Below, piece after piece: positions 7,658-15,116 of a stretch of DNA of 24,345 nucleotides (position 1 is the first letter of the stretch; the number at the start of each line of letters is the position of its first letter). Location of the stretch: contig NZ_CAUUWA010000035.1 in assembly GCF_963548695.1 (NCBI RefSeq), forward strand, positions 1 to 24,345, in the 5' to 3' direction. Under the pieces are notes generated by a model. The model did no database searches and was not told the origin of the DNA. It worked only from the letters and a program-made list of their open reading frames with translations. The translations under genes were made by a program, and so were the position numbers. This DNA is from an uncultured Fretibacterium sp. (lineage in GTDB: Bacteria; Synergistota; Synergistia; Synergistales; Aminobacteriaceae).

Positions 7658-8659
7658 ATGAGGGCGATGCAGAGGAATCCGAGTTCCGACTTCCCGTCGC
7701 GGGAAGACCTTTTGTGGCTGCCGGGAGGGCCGCAATTCATACCGGACACGGAACGCTCGACGTCATACGAGCGCATCTATCGCATGGCGTCCGGGTACGG
7801 TGAGGGGACCTTGCGGGCCCTCGACTTCAACAACCTGTTCGCCGTCCTCATCGCGGATTTCGTCCCCAGGATGACCTTCGAGCACACCTGGAGGATTGCC
7901 CAGAAATACCTCGAGATCGGCTGCTTCGACACGGACTCCAGCTCCTACCGGGTGGGCCGGCGCAGGTTCACGCGGGTAGAGCAGGGAATCATCTGCCACA
8001 TCAACGACAGCCGCACCGTGTTCGTGCGCTGCGAGGCCGGCGTACCCGCGTGCTTCACCAAGATTCGGGTCTCCGGGGAATATTTTGACGGGTTCCTGAG
8101 GGACCGTTACGGGGAGGACTACGACGAATCCCGAGACGCGGTGGACTTTCTGTCCCGCAGCCCCAACCTGCCGGAGCTGCGCTTCCTCTTCCGGCAGATT
8201 CGGGACTGCCGGGCCGAGGGAGCCGCCAAACTCCTCTACATGGAGGGTAAGATTCTGGAGGCGCTGTCGTTGATCGCACTGAACTTCGAGCGCCGGGCCG
8301 AGGCGCCGCACTTGGCGGTGACCTTGGACTCGCAGGACCGCAGGGGTCTGAAACGGGTCGTCGCGGCGATGGCAAAGGACCCGGCCGCATATCCCAGCAT
8401 CGGGGAACTGGCCCGCCTCGCCCGCATGAGCGCCTCGCGTTTTCAGCTGGCCTTCCGCAAGGAGTACGGTACGACGCCCTACGGGTATCTCAAGAACCTG
8501 CGCATGAACCGGGCGCTTGCGCTGCTGCAGGAGTCCGACCTGTCGATCGGAGAGGTCGCGGCCCGGGTGGGATACGGCAATTCCGGGCACTTCGCGGGAC
8601 TCTTCAAGAGGGCCTACGGCATAGGGCCGAAGGGCTATCGGACCCTGCACCGGGGGTGA
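7658..8659 (+). CDS. AraC-family transcriptional regulator (PchR/YbtA-like)
   Basis: The 333-residue product has an N-terminal effector-binding region of about 215 residues and a C-terminal AraC-type DNA-binding domain with two helix-turn-helix motifs. The first lies around IGELARLARMSASRFQLAF. The second is IGEVAARVGYGNSGHFAGLF, followed by the family ending GIGPKGYR. An earlier in-frame ATG at 7613 lies inside the palindromic operator. ATG 7658 is preferred because GGAGG sits 5 bases before it. The N-terminal half resembles PchR-type regulators that sense ferric siderophores, but that is recognition by eye. Divergence from the ABC pair and the intervening operator suggest it controls that operon and itself, and perhaps the RND operon. 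Confidence 0.88.
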   Translation: MRAMQRNPSSDFPSREDLLWLPGGPQFIPDTERSTSYERIYRMASGYGEGTLRALDFNNLFAVLIADFVPRMTFEHTWRIAQKYLEIGCFDTDSSSYRVGRRRFTRVEQGIICHINDSRTVFVRCEAGVPACFTKIRVSGEYFDGFLRDRYGEDYDESRDAVDFLSRSPNLPELRFLFRQIRDCRAEGAAKLLYMEGKILEALSLIALNFERRAEAPHLAVTLDSQDRRGLKRVVAAMAKDPAAYPSIGELARLARMSASRFQLAFRKEYGTTPYGYLKNLRMNRALALLQESDLSIGEVAARVGYGNSGHFAGLFKRAYGIGPKGYRTLHRG

Positions 8660-8710
8660 CCGGCCGCCGCGGCAATCAGGTCAGGCAGAATACCATACCG
8701 GTCGTAGGCC

Positions 8711-8740
8711 GGCACAGGCTATCCGTGCCCTGTTCTCTTT
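8711..8740 (+). terminator. Probable intrinsic terminator of the AraC gene
   Basis: GGCACAGG and CCGTGCC pair around a CTAT loop (one bulged A), then a T-rich tail TGTTCTCTTTT follows. It lies 51 bp after the AraC stop codon. The RND operon converges from the other side, but on that strand the hairpin is not followed by T residues. Confidence 0.5.
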
Positions 8741-8764
8741 TGGACGACAGGTTCAATCCGCGCC

Positions 8765-10255
8765 CTACAGCCGAGCATCGGCGCCCGCGCCGCCATCCCC
8801 ATTGGTCTCGGACAATGGGGCCCAGCCGCCTCCGAGGGCCTTGTAGAGGCGAATCAGGGCGGCGGTCAGGGATCCAGCGTTCGACTCCAGGCCATCCTCC
8901 AGAGACAACAGAGCGCCCTGCGCGGCCAGAACGTCTCCGAAGTCGGACAGTCCCTGTCGATAGCGGTCCTCGGCCAATTCCAGGGCACGGCGGGCCGCCA
9001 AGCTCCCCTCCTCCAGAGAACGTCGGCGCTGCCTCTCCTGGCCGTAGTCCGAAAGGGCATTCCGCACCTCGGCGACGGCATTGAGGACCGTCTTCTCGTA
9101 GACCGCCAGCAGTTCTTCCTCCCTCGCCCCCTGGGCTTTTACGTTCCGGCGCAGGGCCCCCGCATCGAAAAGAGGCCATGAGAGGAGCAAGGGCCCAATC
9201 GAAAAACCCCGGGCACCGGCCGAAAGGAGATTCCCCGAGCTCAGCGATTCGAGCCCGACGGACCCCGACAGGCGCAGCCGGGGCGCGAGCTCCGCAACGG
9301 CCCCCTTCTTTCTCGCCTTTTGTGCCGCCATCCGGCGCTCCGCCTCGCGGATATCGGGACGTTGGCGCAACGCCTCGGCCGGGATGCCAGCCAGAGAGGC
9401 ATCCTTCGGGCAGGGGACCGGAGCCGGATCGGACAGCATTCCGTTAAGGGAGCCGGGGACCTCCCCCGCGAGAATGGACAGGGCGTTGCTCCGCGCCTCC
9501 AGAGCCGCTCTCAGGGGCGGAATTCCTGCCCTGGATGACTCCAGCCCGTACCTCGCCTGCTGCTCCGCCAGCTCGTCGCTCAACCCGGCCGCCCGGCGCG
9601 ACGCGACGAGCCGGAGGGTCTCCTCCTGGCGCAGGACATTTCGCTCCGCCACGGCGATCCGGGCCCGAAGAGCACGATAGTCCACGTAATTCAAGGCGAC
9701 CTCGGCAGCCAGGGAGGCCCAGACGTTCTGCAGCCCCGCAACATGGGCCTCCAAGTCGGCGCGTCGGGCCGACGCGCCGCTGCGGAGCCGGCCGAATAGG
9801 TCGATCTCCCAGGAGGCATCGAATCCCAAACGGTACCAATCCCGCTCCCCCGCCCCTCCCGCGTTGTCAGCCCTTCGACTTCTCCGGGCCTCTCCAGCCA
9901 GATTGACGGACGGCGCAAGCGCGGCATCGGCGATGCCCAGGACCGCCCGCGCCTCGCGTACCCGCGCAAGCGCGGCATCCATATCCTTGTTGTGTCTCAG
10001 AGCCCGTTCCACGAGCTCCGTCAGGAGTCTATCGTCCAGCACGTCCCACCAACGGGCCAACATCGCCGCAGAGGGACGGACGTCCTCCGAAAGCGGCGTC
10101 GTCAGAGGGTATCGCACCACCAGATCCAGCCATTTTTCTTTCTCTCTCCCGGCGCCCGGGACATTCCGTGCAGCATGCCCCGGCGAACAGAGGAAAACAA
10201 GCAGCGCTCCCGCGGCAAGCGCCCGGGACAGGAAATTTTTTTCGCTCATGCTCAT
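8765..10255 (-). CDS. Outer-membrane factor of an RND efflux system (OprM/TolC family, NodT-like)
   Basis: The 496-residue protein forms the outer-membrane and periplasmic exit duct of the tripartite pump. It has an N-terminal signal peptide (hydrophobic about 11-24, cleavage near GHAA at 26-29). Two outer-membrane efflux repeats follow, the first introduced by the OprM-type segment WWDVLDDRLLTELVERAL and NKDMDAALARVREARA. A second repeat includes the RQRPDIREAERRMAA motif and ends near YRQGLSDFGDVLAAQ. Unlike many NodT/OprM relatives, no lipobox cysteine follows the signal, so it may not be lipidated. The ATG overlaps the pump gene stop by 4 nt, with GAGGTGA upstream. It is the last gene of the operon and ends in TAG. 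Confidence 0.9.
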   Translation of the reverse strand: MSMSEKNFLSRALAAGALLVFLCSPGHAARNVPGAGREKEKWLDLVVRYPLTTPLSEDVRPSAAMLARWWDVLDDRLLTELVERALRHNKDMDAALARVREARAVLGIADAALAPSVNLAGEARRSRRADNAGGAGERDWYRLGFDASWEIDLFGRLRSGASARRADLEAHVAGLQNVWASLAAEVALNYVDYRALRARIAVAERNVLRQEETLRLVASRRAAGLSDELAEQQARYGLESSRAGIPPLRAALEARSNALSILAGEVPGSLNGMLSDPAPVPCPKDASLAGIPAEALRQRPDIREAERRMAAQKARKKGAVAELAPRLRLSGSVGLESLSSGNLLSAGARGFSIGPLLLSWPLFDAGALRRNVKAQGAREEELLAVYEKTVLNAVAEVRNALSDYGQERQRRRSLEEGSLAARRALELAEDRYRQGLSDFGDVLAAQGALLSLEDGLESNAGSLTAALIRLYKALGGGWAPLSETNGDGGAGADARL

Positions 10256-13200
10256 ATCGTAGAGTTCACCTCATTTTCATCGGTCCGTCGGCGACTGCCC
10301 CGCATCGCGGCCAGTCCCCCCGAAATCCTCTCCAACAGGACGAACAGGCCGGGAATCAGGAAAAGGCCCAGCAGCGTAGCGGCGGTCATCCCAAACACCA
10401 TCACGCTGCCGACGGCCTTCCGGCTGGCCGAGGAGGCGCCCGACGCAAAGAGCATGGGCAGAATGCCGAACACGCAGGTCAGGGCCGTCATCAAAACGGC
10501 ACGGTAGCGTTCATGGGCGGCCTGAGAGGCCGCGTCGAGGATCGGCATCCCCCTGCGCTCCCTGAGCTCCCTGGCGAACTCCACGATGAGGATGGCGTTC
10601 TTCGAGGCCAGTCCGACCAGCAGAAGAATCCCCAGCTGAGCGTAGACGCTCAGGGACAGCTTCATGACCGCAATCCCCGCCAGCGCTCCGGCGAAGGCCG
10701 CCGCCAGGGACAGGAGAACCGACAAGGGCAGGGTCCAGCTCTCGTACTGAGCCACCAGGAAGAGGTAGCCGAAGAGCAGGGCCAGCATCAGCACCCGGGA
10801 GAGCTCGCCGGACTTTTCGGTCCGTTCCTCCTGAAAGCTCATGCCGGACCATTCGTAGCCGTACCCCTCGGGCAGGGTCTTCGCCAATTCCTCCAGAAGG
10901 GCCATCCCCCGCCCGGTGCTGACGCCGGGGCGGAGCCCGACGGTGAGGGCTGCGGCGGGGTAGAGATTGTAGCGATCCACCCCTCGCGGCCCCAGGGTCT
11001 TTTCCACCGCCGCCAGGGAGCCAAGCGGCACCTGCGCCCCCGATCGGCTCCGGACGCGTATTCCCCCCATCGAGTCGGCGCTCTGCCGGAACGGTCCGTC
11101 CGCCGCCAGAAGCACCTTGTTCGTCTGCCCCTCCCAGTTGACGTCGTTGACGTAGTAGGAACCGAAATAGCACTGGAGCGTCGAAAAGATCGACGACACC
11201 GGAACATCCAGCCTTTCCGCCTTGGCCCGGTCGATGTGGAGACGTATGCGGGGCACGTCGGCGGTGTAGGAGCTGTAGCTGAACAGCGCCTCGGGGCATC
11301 GGGCGATCCGTCCCTGAAACTCCTGCAGCACCCGATGCAGCTCGGCCGGGTCGAACTCACGGTGCGACTGGAGGCGGAAGTCGAGCCCGCCGCTTAGGCT
11401 GACGCCGATGATGGGCGGCAGCGTGAACACCATGACCCGGGCCTCCGGGACCGATACAGCAATACCCCGAAGTTTCGCCATGATGGAGCTCAGGTCCTGT
11501 CCCTCCTGCGCGTAGCGCTCCGACCAATCCTTCAGCGTCACCCAGATGGAGCCGACCCCTTCGTCCGTCCCGAAGCCACCGATGAAGTTATTGCCCGGAA
11601 AGCCCAAAACCCATCGGACGCCGGGGATCTTTTCGACCTGCCGGCACAACCGTTCGATCAGGGGGGCCGTCCGGCCCCTGTTGGCCCCCTCGGGCAGCTG
11701 GGCCACGAGAAAGGCACAGCCCTGGTCCTCGTCGGGAAGAAAGGACAGGGGCAGCCTGCCCAGCAGGAGCCATCCCACCCCTACCGCCAGGAGGAACAGC
11801 GAGAGCGTCGCGACGGAGCGGCGGGCTATCCGGATAGCGCCCCTCACATATCCCGAGCGGGTCCGCTCCAGGAGGCGGTTGAGCCAGGCCAGAGGTCCTC
11901 CGGCCGCCGGGACGGCGTCGGTGATCAGGGAGGCGCACATCACGGGGCTGAGTGTCAGGGCAACAGCCAGCGAGGACAGGACGGCCAGGGCGATGGTGAC
12001 GGCAAACTGACGATAGATGATGCCGGTCATCCCCTTCATGAAGGCCACGGGCACGAAGATGGCCAAAAACACCAGCGTCGTGGCGATCATGGGCGTTGCG
12101 ATGTCCTCCATCGCGCGAATAGCCGCCGACCGGGAATCGGCCCCGTCCCGCTTCATGATGAACTGCACCCGTTCCACTACGAGGATGGCGTCGTCCACCA
12201 CCGTGCCGATCACCAGGATGAATCCGAACAGCGTGAGGATGTTGAGGCTGTACCCGAGCACCGACAGCCCGGCGAGGGCGAACAGGACGGAGACGGGAAT
12301 GGCCGCCACGGGCACAAAGGTCGTCCTCCAGCTCTGGAGGAACAGATAGCAGACGACCGCCACCAGCAGGCAGGTGAGCACCAGGGTCGCGACGATCTCC
12401 TTCAGAGACGCCCTGACGAAGGCCGTGGCGTCGTAGACGACGTCCATCTCCATGTCGTCGGGGAAGTCCCGTTCCAGCCGGGCGATCCGGGCCCTGATGG
12501 CCTTCATGACGTCGAAGGCATTGGACCCCGGCGACTGGCTGATCTTCAGGCTTGACGACGGAGCGCCGTTCACGTATCCCTCGAGACCATACCCCTCGGC
12601 CCCGACCTCGATGCGTGCGATCTGCCCCAGGGTGACCCGGCTGCCATCAGGCGCCGTGTGCACCACCACGTTCCGGAAATCCTCGACGTCCACGAGACGT
12701 CCCTTGGCCTCGAGAGAATAGGCCATCGGGGTTTCCTCGTTATCCGGCGCCCGCCCCACGGCCCCGAGGGCCGCCTGACGGTTCTGGCTGCGTATCGAAG
12801 CCACCACGTCGTCCGGCGAGAGCCCCAGGTTGGCGATTCGATCCGGGTTCAGCCAGATCCGGAGGCTCCGGCCCGAGCCGATGAGGAACGTATCCCCGAC
12901 GCCGTCAATCCGGTCGATGGCGTCCTTGACGTTGTTCTTCATGTAGTCGTTGAGCTCCAGCAAACTGTGGGTCCCCCCGGGGGAGACCAGGCTCAGCTGA
13001 GCGATGGGCGACATGGCCATGGAGGAGGCCGAGAGCCCGCGGGCCACCACCTCGGCGGGAAGCTGGGGCAGCGCAAGCTGCATCCGATTCTGCACCCGCA
13101 CCAGCGCCATGTCCGGATCGGTCCCGAGTTCGAAGGTCACGGTCAGGATGTACGACCCGGAGTCCGATGCCGACGACGACAGATACATCATGCCCTCGAC

Positions 13201-13416
13201 ACCGTTGACGGCCTTTTCCAGCGGCGCCCCCACCGTATCGGCGACGACACGGGCCGAGGCGCCCGGATAGACGGCCGTGACGCGTATCGTCGGCGGCGCA
13301 ATCTCGGGGTATTGGGAGACGGGAAGCGAGAAGAGCGCCAGCAGGCCGACGACGGACATGAGGAGGGAGAGGACAACTGCGAACCGGGGACGGTCGATGA
13401 AGAAATTCGAGATCAT
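10252..13416 (-). CDS. RND multidrug efflux pump, AcrB/HAE1 type
   Basis: The 1054-residue inner-membrane proton/drug antiporter has the full length and twelve-helix topology of AcrB. It begins with the family N-terminus MISNFFIDRPRFAVVLS. The proton-relay aspartates are present in TM4 (GTVVDDAILVVE, Asp 408 and 409), as is the essential lysine of TM10 in GLASKNAILIVEFA. Two large periplasmic loops follow TM1 and TM7, and porter-domain motifs such as VYPGAS (49-54) are visible. It starts 7 bp after the adaptor gene with a GAGG ribosome binding site and overlaps the outer-membrane factor gene by 4 nt. All catalytic residues are intact, so it should be functional. HAE1 pumps export hydrophobic drugs, bile salts and dyes; the substrate here is unknown. 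Confidence 0.95.
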   Translation of the reverse strand: MISNFFIDRPRFAVVLSLLMSVVGLLALFSLPVSQYPEIAPPTIRVTAVYPGASARVVADTVGAPLEKAVNGVEGMMYLSSSASDSGSYILTVTFELGTDPDMALVRVQNRMQLALPQLPAEVVARGLSASSMAMSPIAQLSLVSPGGTHSLLELNDYMKNNVKDAIDRIDGVGDTFLIGSGRSLRIWLNPDRIANLGLSPDDVVASIRSQNRQAALGAVGRAPDNEETPMAYSLEAKGRLVDVEDFRNVVVHTAPDGSRVTLGQIARIEVGAEGYGLEGYVNGAPSSSLKISQSPGSNAFDVMKAIRARIARLERDFPDDMEMDVVYDATAFVRASLKEIVATLVLTCLLVAVVCYLFLQSWRTTFVPVAAIPVSVLFALAGLSVLGYSLNILTLFGFILVIGTVVDDAILVVERVQFIMKRDGADSRSAAIRAMEDIATPMIATTLVFLAIFVPVAFMKGMTGIIYRQFAVTIALAVLSSLAVALTLSPVMCASLITDAVPAAGGPLAWLNRLLERTRSGYVRGAIRIARRSVATLSLFLLAVGVGWLLLGRLPLSFLPDEDQGCAFLVAQLPEGANRGRTAPLIERLCRQVEKIPGVRWVLGFPGNNFIGGFGTDEGVGSIWVTLKDWSERYAQEGQDLSSIMAKLRGIAVSVPEARVMVFTLPPIIGVSLSGGLDFRLQSHREFDPAELHRVLQEFQGRIARCPEALFSYSSYTADVPRIRLHIDRAKAERLDVPVSSIFSTLQCYFGSYYVNDVNWEGQTNKVLLAADGPFRQSADSMGGIRVRSRSGAQVPLGSLAAVEKTLGPRGVDRYNLYPAAALTVGLRPGVSTGRGMALLEELAKTLPEGYGYEWSGMSFQEERTEKSGELSRVLMLALLFGYLFLVAQYESWTLPLSVLLSLAAAFAGALAGIAVMKLSLSVYAQLGILLLVGLASKNAILIVEFARELRERRGMPILDAASQAAHERYRAVLMTALTCVFGILPMLFASGASSASRKAVGSVMVFGMTAATLLGLFLIPGLFVLLERISGGLAAMRGSRRRTDENEVNSTI

Positions 13417-13423
13417 GGCGGCC

Positions 13424-14614
13424 TCAGCGTCCCCTCGGTGGATTCGTCGCCGTCACGACGCCGCCGGGCCGCACACGCTGAAGTCCCCGGTGCACGATGC
13501 GGTCTCCCGAGGCCAGCCCTTTCACGACCTCGACCAGGCCGCCCGCGGTCCGCCCCGTGACAATGGGGCGGGGAGAGACCGTCTCCCCGTCGCCGACGAG
13601 CCAGACAAAATCCCCATCCTGGCCAGCAACGACGCTCTCCTGCGGAACAAGCAGAAGCCGCCCCAGCAAGAGCCGTACCCTGAGCATGACCAGGCCACCC
13701 GGCACCAACGTGCCGTCGGGATTATCGAAGCGATACTTCACGAGGATAGCCCCGGTCCCGGGATTCATCCTATTGTCGACGAAATCCGGATGCCCCGAGG
13801 CCGGGAGCTCCACCCCGCCCGGAAGGACGGCCCGAACGGACAAAGCGCCGCGGCCGTCGGTAAAGAGGGACCGCTCGGCAAGGTACTCCCGATCGGAGAC
13901 GGCAAAGGACACGCGGATAGGGTCTACCTGCACCACGCGGGCCAGCGGCGTCGTCGGGGTCACATAACTGCCTCGGGTGGCCAGGGCCGCCCCGATGCGG
14001 CCGTCGATGGGCGAGCGGACCCGCGTGTGCTGCAGGTCGAGTTCCGCCATTTTCAGCGCCGCCCTCGCCCTCCGTACCCTGGCCCCGGCGTCGAGCGCCG
14101 CACAACGCGCCTCGTCGAGGGCCGACGCTGTGACGGAGCGTTTATCGGCGGCCTCCATCCGTTTCAGGAAACGCCGGGCCCGGTCGTCGTCGGCGCGGGC
14201 CTGATCGAGCTCCGCCCGGCGCAGTTCCGCGGCGGCGGAATAGGTGCGCCCATCCAGGGTAAAAAGCGCCTCTCCTTTTTTCACACTCCCTCCTTCTCGA
14301 AACTCGACGCTTTCGATGACGGCGGACACCTGAGGATGGAGTTCGACGGACTGGATGGGCTCCACCTGCCCTATATATTCGCGGTCCAGCTCCACCTCCC
14401 GCTCCTCCGCCACGAAAAGATCTACGGGCGCCGGACGGTCCGCTCCGGGCCCTGCCGGCGCGGCATCCGCGCCACAAACATTTCCCAGCACAAGGCTAAG
14501 AGACAGGAACGCGGCAAGGACCGCCTTTTCCATCTTTTCCATTCGCCCCGCTTGAGAGCGGCGCTGGCTCCAGAGCGTAGTCGGGCTTATTTCCAGAACC
14601 TTCCTATCACGCAT
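13424..14614 (-). CDS. RND efflux periplasmic adaptor (membrane fusion protein, AcrA family)
   Basis: The 396-residue protein links the RND pump to the outer-membrane factor. After a hydrophobic signal (about 31-49) come the first half of the lipoyl domain (VELHPQVSAVIESVEFREGGSVKKG...), a short alpha-helical hairpin (about 128-190), the second lipoyl half with VRSPIDGRIG, and beta-barrel and membrane-proximal domains containing LVPGGLVMLRVR. The start at 14614 has a good ribosome binding site (AAAGGGTGAG about 5 bases upstream) but gives an unusually long 24-residue n-region before MEKMEKAVL. The ATG at 14542 would give a more typical signal peptide but has only a weak GGGG site. No clear lipobox is seen. 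It is the first gene of the adaptor-pump-channel operon. Confidence 0.9.
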   Translation of the reverse strand: MRDRKVLEISPTTLWSQRRSQAGRMEKMEKAVLAAFLSLSLVLGNVCGADAAPAGPGADRPAPVDLFVAEEREVELDREYIGQVEPIQSVELHPQVSAVIESVEFREGGSVKKGEALFTLDGRTYSAAAELRRAELDQARADDDRARRFLKRMEAADKRSVTASALDEARCAALDAGARVRRARAALKMAELDLQHTRVRSPIDGRIGAALATRGSYVTPTTPLARVVQVDPIRVSFAVSDREYLAERSLFTDGRGALSVRAVLPGGVELPASGHPDFVDNRMNPGTGAILVKYRFDNPDGTLVPGGLVMLRVRLLLGRLLLVPQESVVAGQDGDFVWLVGDGETVSPRPIVTGRTAGGLVEVVKGLASGDRIVHRGLQRVRPGGVVTATNPPRGR

Positions 14615-14692
14615 TCGTGCTCACCCTTTCAAATCGAACAGCCCCCCGGAAAGGACGTCCCCATCATAAGAAGGACGTGCTCCATCCGACTC

Positions 14693-14724
14693 CATCAAGG
14701 CCCACTTTCATCAAGGCCCATTTT
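14693..14724. repeat. Perfect-frame tandem duplication of 16 bp in RND leader
   Basis: CATCAAGGCCCACTTT is followed immediately by CATCAAGGCCCATTTT (15 of 16 identical). The head-to-tail arrangement with no spacer indicates a slippage duplication in the untranslated leader. Confidence 0.8.
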
Positions 14725-14748
14725 ACGGAGCATCCTGTCCGAGGCCCA

Positions 14749-14782
14749 TGACCTATCGGGAGAAAAAAATGACTTATCGGGA
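14749..14782. repeat. Direct repeat TGACYTATCGGGA, 21-bp period
   Basis: TGACCTATCGGGA (14749-14761) and TGACTTATCGGGA (14770-14782) differ at one base and are phased two helical turns apart, separated by an A-rich 8-bp spacer. This is the geometry of a direct-repeat regulator site, but no protein can be assigned. Confidence 0.6.
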
Positions 14783-14924
14783 AAGACGCGCCGGCACGTC
14801 ACGCACACTCTAGCCCCGGCGGGGCCAAAACGCAAGCGGGATTCGACAATAAGGGGAAAAATCAAAAACAAAGATAAATACAGATATAGAAATGAGAAGT
14901 CTTTCAATATCGATAATCATTTTA

Positions 14925-14959
14925 AAATATCATGATATTTATTAAGGATATCATGACAC
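14925..14959. promoter_or_regulatory. ATATCATGATAT operator upstream of the RND operon
   Basis: A perfect 16-bp palindrome (14925-14940) contains the same 12-bp core found at the AraC/ABC intergenic region. A second site, ATATCATGACAC at 14948-14959, matches the core at 10 of 12 positions, with its centre 21 bp away. The palindrome abuts a leftward TAAAAT, as for an activator replacing a weak -35. This implies joint control of both transport operons. Confidence 0.7.
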
Positions 14960-15040
14960 CATCAATCCCCTCCGCAGAATTTGCCTGCCCGTGTGGGGAG
15001 GGGGATGCCATAACCCAAGGCGCACGGACACAGCGTTATG

Positions 15041-15068
15041 CAAAAGGCCGGTCCCATCAGGGCCGGCC
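15041..15068 (-). terminator. Intrinsic terminator of the pyruvate phosphate dikinase gene
   Basis: Leftward, GGCCGG-CCC (arm 15060-15068) pairs with GGG-A-CCGGCC (15046-15055) around a four-base loop with one bulge, followed by TTTTG. It lies about 50 bases after the dikinase stop codon. Confidence 0.7.
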
Positions 15069-15116
15069 CAATCATTAAGGACGTGAAGCGTTGAGCGCCA
15101 TCAGCCGCTTGTTCGC

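Larger units (their letters stand above)
14615..15040 (-). promoter_or_regulatory. Long repeat-rich leader and control region of the RND operon
   Basis: No convincing gene lies here. The right half is AT-rich and holds the ATATCATGATAT operator. A -10-like TAAAAT (leftward) directly follows the palindrome without a good -35. The roughly 300-base leader contains three pairs of direct repeats: AAGGACGT at 14651 and 14671; CATCAAGGCCCAYTTT at 14693 and 14709; and TGACYTATCGGGA at 14749 and 14770. A leftward frame with a TTG start at 14907 has no ribosome binding site and is not called. Confidence 0.55.

Noticed and set aside
14695..14907. 70-codon leftward ORF with a hydrophobic N-terminus in the RND leader
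   Set aside because: TTG start without a ribosome binding site; hydrophobicity follows from AT-rich codons and the frame crosses the direct repeats.
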